A DNA stretch of 21,048 nucleotides from Paramacrobiotus richtersi (taxonomy: Eukaryota; Tardigrada; Eutardigrada; Parachela; Macrobiotidae): the NCBI GenBank assembly GCA_034698045.1, contig JAQGAU010001158.1:1-21048 (forward strand). The letters run 5' to 3'. The translations under genes and the position numbers were made by a program. The notes under the pieces are model-generated. The model ran no database searches and was not told the origin of the DNA. It saw nothing but the letters and a program-made list of their open reading frames with translations. This document shows, one piece after another, positions 8,801 to 17,266 of this stretch. Each line of letters opens with the position of its first letter. Positions within the stretch are counted from its first letter, which is position 1.

Positions 8801-10081
8801 ATGTTACCAGGAACATTAATTTTTGAGGCATCCTTTAAAAATGTTTTATTGCTACGATCCGTCATTAATATTATCGCAAACACTCTCAGTGATACACTAT
8901 GGGAATTCACAAGCAATGGAGTTACATTGGAGATTGCTGATACGACAAGCACAGTGATGATAAAGCTACTAATACCAGCAAATTCCTTTTGTAAATTTAC
9001 ATGTGTGAAGAATATCAGTGTCGGCGTTAATTTGAACAGGTACTCACTAGTTTACAGTTAATATAGTCTTAACCTAAACCATTAAAATTGCAGCTTGAAA
9101 AAGATTCTGCATAACAGATCTAAGGACGAGGACGTTTGCATTATGTGTCATTTGGAAACAAATGTGATTACCTTCACATTCCAAAACTACATATCGAAGA
9201 GTTGTGCTGAGTTTACACTGTATTTATTGGACCTGCAAACGGATCGCTTACAACTGCTGGTATGTTAACCTGTTACAGTACGAGAAATTAAATCGCTGCT
9301 TACAATGGTATAATTAATTTTCGTTCAATTATGAAGGATGTGACATATGATTGCACAGTATCAATGCCATCGATACAACTTAAAAGGATGTGCGACGAAT
9401 TGAACCAAGTACCGTACTAACGTTTTCTATTTTTCTGTACAGTATGTTTCACCCATTATTGTTTATATGAAATACTTACTTAATTACGGTAAACACAACG
9501 AACAGAGATAAAAAAAGGCTTAGACGCAAGCCAATCGTAGACGTTTCCCAATAAACATAACTGGCACAAATGTATCTTAAAGTTAACAAAGAAATAAACA
9601 TATTAGTAAACTCGATCGTCAAAATTCGATTTGTAGTTCACTGAAAATCTCGAAATTGAATGCTGCAAAGAGAAGCTTACCTTTAAAACGCACGAAGGAG
9701 CTGCATCCGGTAAGTCTGCTACACCAAATAAATAAAAAATATAAAATGAACATTTAGCTAATTACAGGAAAAATTACAATAAAGTATCCTGTCACAGTGG
9801 ACACATCAGGAACTAACATTAAAGTGGAATTTAGTGCACCGGTGCGGCTGCTGGTCAGCATGCGTTATTTAAGAAATGTTGCTGCTGCCAACCATGAACT
9901 CCAAACTGTTGTCATATCATTAAGGAATAGCTTTCCATTACGTATGTTAACCTGAAATTTATAATGGTGCTGTAATATACTACTATATATCATTTTTTCA
10001 GGTGTCCTCTACCCCCTACCATCTCTCGGATATGTTCGTTTCGATATAGCTCCAACTAATATGGTTCAAGGTTTTCCTTGA
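8801..10081 (+). CDS. Divergent PCNA-like DNA sliding clamp, six exons, 267 aa
   Basis: PCNA forms a trimeric ring that holds polymerases and repair factors on DNA in the nucleus. Exons: 8801-9039, 9094-9259, 9337-9408, 9637-9709, 9768-9941, 10002-10081. All junctions are GT-AG and all phases agree, with no stop or frameshift. Landmarks aligned by hand to human PCNA: IFEASFKN (MFEARLVQ), WEFTSNGVTL (WDISSSGVNL), VGVNLNSLKKIL (VGVNLTSMSKIL), LYLLDLQTDRLQLL before YDCTVSMPS (interdomain connector then YSCVVKMPS), LKRMCDEL (FARICRDL), IECCKEKLTFKTHEG (ISCAKDGVKFSASG), VSMRYLRN (FALRYLNF), LGYVRFDIAPTN (MGHLKYYLAPKI). The length fits the family (about 260). The start at ATG 8801 adds six residues before IFEA; an earlier start is possible. 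Lys170 matches the modifiable Lys164, but several DNA-facing lysines and arginines are replaced. It is likely a diverged paralogue, not the main replicative clamp. Confidence 0.88.
9409..9636 (+). other. Longest intron of the PCNA-like gene
   Basis: This 228-bp intron joins ELNQ to FTENLEIECC in phase 0. The other four introns are 54, 77, 58 and 60 bp. A second acceptor-like ctgtacag lies near 9436-9443, followed by a short open piece (YVSPIIVYMKYLLNY) before gtaaac. Including that piece would break the alignment with PCNA, so I treat it as intronic. Confidence 0.6.
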
Positions 10082-10168
10082 GATAGATGTACAATGTACC
10101 CCCTTTTTTGAAGCAGGATTCGCCCCTTTGTTCCGTTTTCATCAAATTTGTCACCTAATACTATGTAA

Positions 10169-10354
10169 ATGACGCACTGCATCAGATTGTTTAAGCGCAT
10201 TCCGAAGGTCCTTTCATTTTTCTTTCTTACAATGCGATTACGCATTGTCGTGCCACAAGCTGCATACCTCACTGCAATAGGTCACCATATCAAAATTGAG
10301 AATTTTGTTGTACTGTACAACAGAGATGCTGGTATCAGGACCAGTGCCCTGTAA
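10169..10354 (+). other. Unassigned open stretch downstream of the PCNA-like gene
   Basis: A 61-codon ORF begins ATG and ends near a strong donor-like gtaagt at 10350. It contains RIVVPQAAYLTAIGHHIKIE and NRDAGIRTSAL. A hairpin with 8-bp arms, acaatgcg (10229-10236) and cgcattgt (10241-10248), lies inside it. Splicing to the next ttgcag acceptor would end within a few codons, so a real exon is doubtful. Confidence 0.15.
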
Positions 10355-10359
10355 GTAAA

Positions 10360-10840
10360 AGTTGCAGGAGATATAATGGAAACTAACATTCCCAATGCAG
10401 CCAAATTCGGTTCTCGATAAATTTTTTCGCTTTGACGGTTCGACCTAATCGATCAGTCCATTCATGCCTGCTGGTACATATTCGAGTATTGTAATTATTC
10501 ATTAATATAAAACAGAAAGCACAAAATCCCATAAAACAGAAACAATTGGGGAAACAGAAACAGAATGTGAAACTATGAAAGACTGCCGGGGAAATCGTCC
10601 AATAGTTTATGGTAATTTAAATGAACGCAGTATTCGGTTCTGGTGTTGAAATTATTGTTATTGATGATGTTACTAATGATGACCTCTCGCTCATTGATCC
10701 CCAGCAGCAAGGAAAGAACGGGATTAAAAACCGCAAGAAGGACAACAGTCTGGTCGCGTCGACGCTCAATCATAAATACTTCCACCAGGTACACATGACG
10801 CGAGCGTTGGTGCCGTATACAGCACGTTTGCCTGTCGATG
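10360..10840. other. No recognisable gene
   Basis: Both strands carry a short ORF (10621-10848 plus, 10573-10794 minus) without recognisable motifs. The dynein similarity begins at its right end. Confidence 0.35.
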
Positions 10841-10844
10841 GTCA

Positions 10845-11565
10845 GTGATTTTAAAAGCGTTCGTCGCCCCGGTAGTGCTGATTCTTAGGGCCACTTGGGC
10901 GCAGGGTGATCCTCGTGTGCCATTCATCTGCTTCCTCTCCATAGGCTCTGATCCCACCAACCAGATCGAGACACTGTCCAAGAAGCTGGAGCCGCTCTTC
11001 GCGGCTATCCACCATGGGCTAGGGCCAGGGAATCTATGCGCGAGCCTTGCGGCGCTATTCCCTTGAACACGTGTGTATAGCAGAAAAACAGAGAAAACAA
11101 ACCGAAATTTATTCACCGCTTAAAGTCACTGTAAATCAGAGAAGCTGTGTTGACAAGGAATGATGTTGTTCGTTATGGCTGGGTACTTGTCATCCCAAAG
11201 GCTCGAAAAGCTGCTGTCCCGCGTCTTCTTCATTGTTGGGTGCACACTAACCGTCTACCGTATGTTTTTGTTCTGTAGGCGTCAATCAAGTTCACCAGTG
11301 ACCTGCCGGTCGGTTCAAAGCCAGCCAGAAAAGTACTTACGCCGCGGTGTCGCATGACTGGCTGGATCTACTAGCTTCACCATTCTGAAACCGCTGATCT
11401 ACGGGATGCCTTATCTGCACTCGGTGGTGCGGGAAAGACGCAAATTCAGTCCACTGGCGGCCGGTGTATTCCGTACAAGTTCTACTCGCCGATTAATAGT
11501 ATGCCAGTTCTCTATTTGTCCAGCATCATCTGGAAGACTTGGATCCCAAGAAAGTAACTGGATGA
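10845..11565 (+). pseudogene. Axonemal outer-arm dynein heavy chain fragment, decayed
   Basis: Axonemal dynein heavy chains are motors of about 4,500 residues; this is only part of the C-terminal region after AAA5. The first frame reads FVAPVVLILRATWAQGDPRV then FICFLSIGSDPTNQIETLSK, matching the family CFLSMGSDPTNQIE.LAKKL. An extra base near 11010 shifts the frame to TMG-stop-GQGIYARAL (family SMGQGQE.HARKL), with TAG at 11020-11022. Further on, ASIKFTSDLP (from 11279; family SIKFTNEPP) follows another TAG (11276-11278). VSHDWLDLLASPF loses one base after 11387, then KPLIYGMPYLHSVVRERRKF matches KPLLY...FLHS.VQERRKFGPLGW. After another shift come CIPYKF and VQHHLEDLDPKK (IPYEF, VQNHLDDMDIKK). 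These are DNAH5/DNAH8-type motifs. Several frameshifts, two stops and missing segments make it a pseudogene. No splice structure is clear. Confidence 0.8.
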
Positions 11566-11569
11566 ATTT

Positions 11570-11800
11570 GAACGCAATAGACCATGTAAAACCTGCAACC
11601 TGATAATTCTTCGAAGAAAAACATTACGTTCCGAAACACATTCCGAACGTTCCGAATCAGCGGGTGCACACTGAGAAACAGCTGAAGATGCAGGTTAGTA
11701 TTGTTGCAATGGGATAAGGATAGTGAATCAGGCAGAACAGACCTCTACTGAACAGGAAGGAACCTGGGCATCAGAAGTAACACTTTGAAGACTGTATGTT
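11570..11800. other. No recognisable gene
   Basis: Contains the repeated word acattccgaacgttccgaa (11638-11656) and no further dynein similarity that I can follow. Confidence 0.3.
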
Positions 11801-11814
11801 TGGTGACCTTTGCA

Positions 11815-12128
11815 GTTTCTGCCCACGCCTCCGATATCCCGGCCCGGTCCCAAAACAGCCCGGCCCCAAAACTTTACTGAAGCCGACTGGGAGAAGCTCC
11901 CCCAGGTACTTTGCAAAACGGACGCATGATCCCGAACGGGATGCGGACCCCCCTTCCCCGGCCCAGCTCTTCGATAGTGGCCGGTCGGAGGTGCCCATAA
12001 ATCGCGAATAACGACGGGATTCCACCCCGGCCGGATGATGACTGGAGGAATCCGAACAGATGGACCGGAGGCGCACTGACGGGGAAGGAGTGGTGGATAG
12101 ATGTGTTTGATGACGAGAATCATCAAGT
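11815..12128 (+). pseudogene. GC-rich broken coding remnant, unassigned
   Basis: Three consecutive plus-strand frames each look protein-like over part of the interval. First TPPISRPGPKTARPQNFTEA then DWEKLPQVLCKTDA ending at a TGA near 11927; then DPERDADPPSPAQLFDSGRS in another frame; then DDWRNPNRWTGGALTGKEWW and IDVFDDENHQVLIG. This pattern suggests one coding region broken by frameshifts. The GC content is clearly higher than in the flanks. I do not recognise the family. Long minus-strand ORFs over the same interval are Gly/Arg/Ser-biased and look like shadows. Confidence 0.3.
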
Positions 12129-12221
12129 TTTAATCGGCTGAACATCTTATTCGTACGATGGAAGGTTGCTAAATAGTAGTGTCGGCGCACACGCTTTCTG
12201 ATTGATCGAGAACCATGTGAG

Positions 12222-12419
12222 TTGGCATTGAGCCCCATACCCAGCACACAATACATCGCTATAAATCTGATCCACGGTTTATTTACTGCACCGATAAGTA
12301 GAGCGGTTAATAAGTTCTACGAAGCGGGCGGGATCTCCACAGTTATGAAGATCCTGAACTCCAAGGAACCACAGCTTCTTCAGTTTAAGCAGAGAGGAAC
12401 GCCGCGGAAGAAGTGCTAA
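12222..12419 (+). other. Unassigned open stretch at the edge of the duplicated segment
   Basis: An open frame of 65 codons (GLFTAPISRAVNKFYEAGGI, then STVMKILNSKEPQLLQF) runs into copy 1 of the duplicated segment. No counterpart of its first part is visible upstream of copy 2. Function unknown. Confidence 0.2.
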
Positions 12420-12955
12420 ACGGCGCCGATTGGTGGAAAAAAGAAAGTATCACTGGTACCTGCCTCGATCATCCCCGCTGCACACCGAGAAGAAGGTCAA
12501 GACTGAGCGAAAAGCGGAATCAATGAAATGGCGTCCGGGAAAATGTCCATGATTTGTTCAAATGTCGAAAGGGAAAACACTCAAGAAACAATGATTAAAA
12601 ACGGATTGGAGCAGAATATTGCGGGTATAATGCACAGAACCTAGTAGTCTGGTGCAGATGATTACGATTAACTGCACACCAGAAAAGGGTATCGTGTAAA
12701 TAAATCATTGGTTGACATTCCGTCGTTGGATAGTATTCCTGAGGGTCTCAGTTTCTATGAGAATGACTGAAAGGTACTGACGACAGATGAACACGCCAGT
12801 CTCGTACAGTGGGAGATGGGTTTCGATGATGATGTGTATGTTGTCTGCAGTGTTATATCAGTGTATTTTTGTACATTTTGCAGTTCTTCCGTCATAAGTG
12901 TACAGCTGTAGTCACGGAAACAACTGGAGCTGCCAAGTAATACACGAGCGGATCA
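12401..12955 (+). pseudogene. Duplicated segment copy 1, remnant of a basic protein gene
   Basis: This pairs with 20216-20975. Alignable landmarks include ctggtacctgcc, cgagaagaaggtcaagactga, ggatagtattcctgagg and the 3' tail aagtgtacagctgtagtcacggaaacaactgga. Coding remains read KGYRVNKSLVDIPSLDSIPE, then SFYEND followed by TGA where copy 2 has a Trp codon. About 185 bp present in copy 2 after the QREMDF block are missing here. The ancestral product would be Lys/Arg-rich with nuclear-localisation-like character. I do not recognise the family. Because the non-coding tail is also conserved, this is a DNA-level duplication and not a retrocopy limited to the ORF. Confidence 0.7.
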
Positions 12956-12959
12956 AACT

Positions 12960-13150
12960 GCGAAGCTTATTAATTTTAAATTTTAGCAAGTTTGACGTTC
13001 ATTTTAAGCACTTCAAGACACTTCAGGACAAGTTTTAGCACTCTGGGGTGAAATGGGTCAGCACGATTATCATGCAGTGATGGAGGTATACGCGTATAAG
13101 AAAGAGTCTCAAGAAGTTTAGACTGAGATACTGGATACCGAATTATCGTA
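12960..13150. other. Spacer before the TRPA-like relic
   Basis: AT-rich start with a small repeated phrase (cacttcaagacacttcaggaca, 13010-13031). No gene seen. Confidence 0.3.
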
Positions 13151-13220
13151 AATGCGTCGAACCCTATACTTCTCTCAGAGCCTTCTACCGAATCCCAGTT
13201 GGGACTGGGACCCGAAATCC

Positions 13221-13406
13221 ATGGCCGACAGCGGGAAAGGCGAGAAGCCGCTGCATGTTGCGGCGGAAGTCAAGAACCTGGACGCATTCCGCTTTCTCCA
13301 CGACCACAACGCCGACCCGCACGCCAAGCAGACCGACTTCCAGTGGCTGCAGGGGGTCCATATCGCGGCCGGTGCCGGTCCATCAGCGCGGCTGCTACAT
13401 CGTTAA
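13221..13406 (+). pseudogene. TRPA relic: first ankyrin repeats
   Basis: Reads MADSGKGEKPLHVAAEVKNL, with the ankyrin core KPLHVAAE, then ADPHAKQTDFQWLQGVHIAA for the next repeat. The frame ends at TAA 13404-13406. A neighbouring frame continues SISAAATSLRLLSRP, so a frameshift near 13375-13385 is likely. ATG 13221 is a plausible start, and 13152 is an earlier in-frame ATG. Confidence 0.6.
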
Positions 13407-13499
13407 GACTGTTATCTCGTCCGGTATGTGGCAAGGACGTTTTCGCGTTTTTGTGACGAGCTTGCGATGGTTGTTGTTGTGGTAGGTGATAGTAAGTTT

Positions 13500-13620
13500 T
13501 TGGCGGCGGAGGATTATGAGGGCGGGACGGCGTTGCACTGGGCGGTGCTGGGGCATCATATGGAGTGAATTCAGGTGCTGTTGGAACTAGGCGCTGCTGT
13601 CGATCACCAGCAAGAACGAG
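13500..13620 (+). pseudogene. TRPA relic: ankyrin repeat with internal stop
   Basis: LAAEDYEGGTALHWAVLGHH then ME-stop-IQVLLELGAAVDHQ gives one complete ankyrin repeat interrupted by TGA at 13566-13568. Both sides of the stop fit the 33-residue repeat consensus. Confidence 0.75.
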
Positions 13621-13770
13621 TACATTTCCTGCTTTCTTGTAAACCCAATTTTTTATGAAATATTAAATAAAAATAAAATGGACAAATTTAATTAGAACAA
13701 TATAAATTGTTCTCCAGCGTTCCCTAGACTCATGGCTCATCTCGTTAAACTCATGGCTGATCTCCGACAG

Positions 13771-13879
13771 GATGAATTCCGCAGTGTTCTCTCCATTGAG
13801 GACAGCGAAGGCTGCACGCCGGCTGCACCGTGCTGTGGTGTTGGACGATGCTCCACTCGTTGAATTCCTTTAAGACAAG
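13771..13879 (+). pseudogene. TRPA relic: ankyrin exon with one-base insertion
   Basis: An acceptor gacag is followed by DEFRSVLSIEDSEGCTP. One extra G at 13821-13822 moves the frame, and LHRAVVLDDAPLVEFL continues in the next frame to TAA 13871-13873. A donor AAG|gtaag follows at 13880. TPLHRAV is the classic ankyrin core, so the insertion splits it exactly between TP and LH. Confidence 0.75.
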
Positions 13880-13940
13880 GTAAGACAGTCTTTTACAGTT
13901 TGTAGGAGGCTCTACGAGTCTACATCAAGCTTGATTTTAG

Positions 13941-14153
13941 GGCGCGCCCACGGACCTTCTGGACGCGGAAGGGCGTAGTACGGTAATCGTAGCGGTCGTG
14001 CGAGAGGTGTGGAGCGCGGCTGCCGTGATGCAGAAATATGGCATCAGTCCCTTTGTATGCGATCCGGTTTTTCAGTGGACTACGGCACACCATGCCGCCA
14101 TGGTGGAAGCTAATCCAATGGACTGCCCGCTGTTAATTGAACAAATGAAAGAG
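13941..14153 (+). pseudogene. TRPA relic: intact ankyrin exon, 71 codons
   Basis: The acceptor ttttag at 13940 and the GAG|gtccgt donor frame an uninterrupted 71-codon exon. It reads GAPTDLLDAEGRSTVIVAVV, later QWTTAHHAAMVEANPMDCPL and ends IEQMKE. Two ankyrin repeats are visible, both with weak cores (STVIVAVV, TAHHAAM). Confidence 0.65.
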
Positions 14154-14346
14154 GTCCGTTGGCAATGGCAAGCATGTCAGTAAACTATTGAGTGATTTAG
14201 TTCAGTGCGGTTATTGTAGCTCAGTTATCAACGCGTGGATGTTCTGTACCGAGAGACAAATCCTTATGTGAAACAATATATCTGTAGCCTGATTCGACAG
14301 TCAGTCAAGATTTTCGGAGACTGTGCACTTATTCTTTGATATGCAG

Positions 14347-14775
14347 CATCCCTATGGGAGAAAACGTTTCGATGCACTGGACAGCTTCGGCTACACCACA
14401 CTGCAGTACGCCGCAAGATACGGGCATGTTGCCACGTTCAACGGTTTGCTGCAGATGCTGCAGCAAACCAATGCTGCAGATCGGCGCGAGTATCGACTAT
14501 CAACGCAATGGACCATCGCCCTAGAAGCGCGTTGCATATGGCCGCTGCTTATGGTGAGGCTGTCGATTATTGGTCAACCTCCATTTCTCGAATGCTTGAA
14601 TACATAATTTTAACGGAAAAAGGTCACCAGGAAGTGGTGGAATATCTCCTCTCCAAAGGAGTCTTTGTTTTCCGGGATAATTCCGGTCGGACAGCGTTCC
14701 ATTTGGCGGCCGTTGGGAATCATTTCCGTATGAAAACCTCAGCGTTTCACGTAGCTATTATATATTTCGCTGAAT
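14347..14775 (+). pseudogene. TRPA relic: three ankyrin repeats in three frames
   Basis: After an atgcag acceptor the first frame reads DALDSFGYTTLQYAARYGHV. Near 14470 the sense passes to a second frame (LQIGASIDYQRNG), and near 14525 to a third (RSALHMAAAYGEAVDY, then HQEVVEYLLSKGVFVFRDNS and GRTAFHLAAVGNHF). The open frame ends at TAA 14775-14777. Two frameshifts are the simplest explanation. A short intron-like piece may interrupt 14560-14630. Confidence 0.65.
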
Positions 14776-14984
14776 AACCAGTGTTTTTTCATAAATTATG
14801 GATTGCATTGCCGTCTACTTTGGGACAGTCCAACACGATGCGGACAAGTTCGGGGTACGCTACACCTATACAGACCATTATTATTATTTGCTTGACCATT
14901 CCGTCTAATCAGAACCAGTTTTCCCATTGAAACACTCAGCAAGCAAAAACCGAATTTTCCGTTAACCAGAGCCTGTTGTCTAGT

Positions 14985-15309
14985 GACAAACGTATCAAGC
15001 AAAACAGTATTCTTACATGGTGACCATTCACAAAATACGGCACTGCATTTAGCCGCCGCGAACAACGCAGCCGACGCAGTCTCCAGCATTCTGAACGCCC
15101 TAACCAATGCCTCGATGGTCATGCAAGCTGTGACGAGAAAAGAGGCATCCGGCTATACGCCCTTGGATCTGGCCATCCGCAACCGGAACGAGCAGGCCGC
15201 TCTGGGCTTTGTCAACAGCAAGTACTGGCGACTAATCGTGATGCAGCACTCATTCACCTACAGGACCGTCGTCCTGGTGCTTACGGCGCATCTGCCGAAG
15301 GTCATGAAA
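14985..15309 (+). pseudogene. TRPA relic: last ankyrin repeats and linker
   Basis: Reads QNTALHLAAANNAADAVSSI, then ASGYTPLDLAIRNRNEQAAL, GFVNSKYWRLIVMQ and AHLPKVMK before a strong gtaagt donor at 15310. The succession (ankyrin, SKYW, short linker, LPKVMK) parallels TRPA1, where an IRSKRWDE-like element and EYLPECMK follow the last repeat. This is the strongest evidence for TRPA over other ankyrin proteins. No lesion is seen inside this exon. Confidence 0.72.
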
Positions 15310-15361
15310 GTAAGTGGATCCTCGTCACATGTCTAGCAGTGTTGATGAGTGTACTTTTGCA

Positions 15362-15585
15362 GCCCTTTGTATAGCAGTATGACGACTGGAAAGTTTGATG
15401 AACATGGCCATTATGTAGATCGAAATTCCGTTTCAGTGCTTGTAATTTGCAAGTTTACCGTGCGTTTGGCAGACAGAATTCGATTTTACCATACTACACC
15501 ATTGACGAATGCCGAGAAGAGCAAAGAGCGGTTTAACGGCTTGGCAGTGCCTATGAGAGCGCTTAAGGTGTGTGCAAAAGCTTAG
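15362..15585 (+). pseudogene. TRPA relic: possible pre-S1 linker exon
   Basis: After tttgcag the sequence stays open as FDEHGHYVDRNSVSVLVICK, FTVRLADRIRFYHTTPLTNA and EKSKERFNGLAVPMRAL, ending in TAG. Position and faint resemblance (basic, aromatic, then LAV/LAA..M near the end) fit the TRPA pre-S1 region, but sequence similarity is weak. Placement is mainly by context. Confidence 0.4.
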
Positions 15586-15589
15586 TAAT

Positions 15590-15970
15590 AAATCCGATAT
15601 TTCTCCTTTTATTAATCGAAATGACAGAATATTCTGGTGATTACCTACACTGAAAAACTTGGCACACTTTAACAGATAAACAGTTATGTTGCAGAGTTTG
15701 CTACAATCTAAACAAGTGCGTCATTGTATTTCGTAACTACAAAGCTTCTCTAATTGAACAGTTAATGGCCATAATGCGTCGGAGTTATATCCTAGCTCAT
15801 CCTGTTTGTACGACTCTCCTGAAGAGAAAATGATACTTCCTTCTGTCTCCAATTAAGAATGCTAATTGTACGTTCTACAAGATTAGTTATAGAATGTACG
15901 GCTCAAGCAAGTACTAACTCTCACGAACACCTTCATCGGTGCACGTGCTTACTGTATCAGTGTTTAGGTA
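15590..15970. other. Spacer inside the TRPA-like relic, nothing assigned
   Basis: The S1-bearing frame is open upstream to 15859, but that part (STRLVIECTAQASTNSHEH) does not look like a membrane channel. Probably intron. Confidence 0.3.
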
Positions 15971-15972
15971 TC

Positions 15973-16231
15973 ATGGCCTCCATCCTCGTCTTCGTTTCCG
16001 TGCTATCATACGTGATGATGTCCGCCGTTCAACGCGACCTCCGACCGCATCTACTCAAGCAATCCCTGGACATTGTTGCCTACTGCCACCATAACGGCTC
16101 GGACGCGGTCAATGGGGCGGGGTTTGCAGAATTCCGCGAGGAATTCGTTCAACGATACACCGGCGCTGTTAGCACTGGGCGAGCAACTGATTATCATCTT
16201 TCTGAAGGAACTGGCGGAACTGGGATCCGAA
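15973..16231 (+). pseudogene. TRPA relic: S1 and S2 helices with frameshift
   Basis: MASILVFVSVLSYVMMSAVQ is a hydrophobic helix suited to S1. After about 16140 the sense moves to another frame, NDTPALLALGEQLIIIFLKE then LAELGSE, ending at a GAA|gtaaga donor (16231). This second piece resembles TRPA S2 (a hydrophobic helix followed by KE..E.). The long S1-S2 loop between them is hydrophilic, as in the family. The frameshift separates the two helices. Confidence 0.55.
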
Positions 16232-16516
16232 GTAAGAATGTTACTGTAAGCGATTTCATATTCTAAAACAATTGTTTGCAATGATTAGCTGAACGAGGAC
16301 ACCAAAGGAAATCGATCGGCATCTTAAACACGATAGTTCTACTGAGACATTGGCGTGACGGTTAAAGAAAAATCTCTGAACGTAGACAAACAGGTTGCTC
16401 GAACATTATCACGTTAATTGCGCACAAATCGTCTGTCCCAGTATCTCACCGCAAGGCTTCAGTGCATGAGTTGTTTAAGTGCACATCATTTCGCTCATGT
16501 ATTGTTTTATTGACAG

Positions 16517-16690
16517 GGTCTCCGGTAGTTCATGAAGTGGATGAATTACATGGAGCTACTTCTATTCATAACGTGCGGGGGATTCAAAACTACAGAACGG
16601 ACACTGTCAGCCGCATGACGCACCAGTTCGGGACGGTGGCGATCTTCTGGATTCTTCTTCCTTCTAACGGCCGCTTTCACCGGCGCCTTT
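16517..16690 (+). pseudogene. TRPA relic: S3 and S4 with stop and frameshift
   Basis: After an acceptor tgacag, one frame reads GLR-stop-FMKWMNYMELLLFITCGGF; TRPA has YFMD..N.LEW at this place, so the TAG at 16526-16528 replaces Tyr. The neighbouring frame then carries MTHQFGTVAIFWILL, similar to the QWQ.GAIAVYF..M.LLLY S4 segment. Beyond 16660, GFFFLLTAAFTGAFSTLF is hydrophobic but not assignable. Confidence 0.55.
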
Positions 16691-16701
16691 AGCACACTGT
16701 T

Positions 16702-16892
16702 CCAGACGAAGATCTAATCGAGCGGCTGGAGAGCGGGAAGTCGAGCCTTGTGTAATTCGCGACGCGCGGGAAGACGTTGCATATTTTCAAAAATTACTGT
16801 ACTGTAATCGTGTTTGAGCAATTCGAGATGCCCATTGAATCTTTCCGGATTTGAAAGGAATTCGAGAAGGTTTACTATGTGTTCAAGACCTG
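16702..16892 (+). pseudogene. Readable segment with two in-frame stops, unassigned
   Basis: A single frame gives PDEDLIERLESGKSSLV-stop-FATRGKTLHIFKNYCTVIVF, EQFEMPIESFRI-stop-KEFEKVYYVFKT. It is strikingly protein-like for a non-coding stretch. It does not match the TRPA pore or S6 where those would be expected. It may be a TRPA cytoplasmic segment too diverged to recognise, or a different gene. Confidence 0.3.
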
Positions 16893-16899
16893 TAAGTAG

Positions 16900-17260
16900 C
16901 GCACGTTGGCTGGCTTAAATTCAGAAAGCGCGTAATCGTAGTCTGCTGTTGTGAGTGCTGACGAGATTAGAGCTTTGACACGCGCAACCTGAAGACTGCT
17001 AGTACCGATACATAAACAGAGCTATAAATCAGGAATGTCACAGTCTGAGATGCCGTAAACCAGTAGACGAGATTGCTTGTACCAACGGTTCTCGATTGCA
17101 GCCGTAGAAAAAGTGTAGAATAAAAAGATGGAAGGGCGTTAATCTCACACGAGTAGACGTTCGATATATACTGTAGGACAAATAGTAATATCCTGTGTAA
17201 TGTGTTATGCGCCTGAATCACCCTCTCACCAGCTCATGACCTTTAGATGAAAGCGTTCCT
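16900..17260. other. Gap where the channel pore is expected
   Basis: No S5, pore helix or S6 can be read in any plus-strand frame. It looks like intron or lost sequence. Confidence 0.4.
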
Positions 17261-17266
17261 TCTGCA

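Noticed and set aside
8587-8952. Long minus-strand ORF (121 codons) over the PCNA first exon
   Set aside because: It is the antisense shadow of a region whose plus frame aligns well with PCNA, and it shows no family motif itself.
9444-9492. Extra exon of the PCNA-like gene (YVSPIIVYMKY)
   Set aside because: It is flanked by splice-like sites, but including it duplicates the strand that FTENLEIECC already supplies and spoils the alignment.
10845-11565. Cytoplasmic dynein heavy chain
   Set aside because: GSDPTNQIE, the HARAL block and VQHHLEDLDPKK agree with outer-arm axonemal (DNAH5/DNAH8) sequences better than with cytoplasmic ones as I recall them.
11728-12256. Two minus-strand ORFs of 132 and 161 codons
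   Set aside because: Gly/Arg/Ser/Pro-biased translations typical of antisense frames in GC-rich DNA; the plus frames read more like protein.
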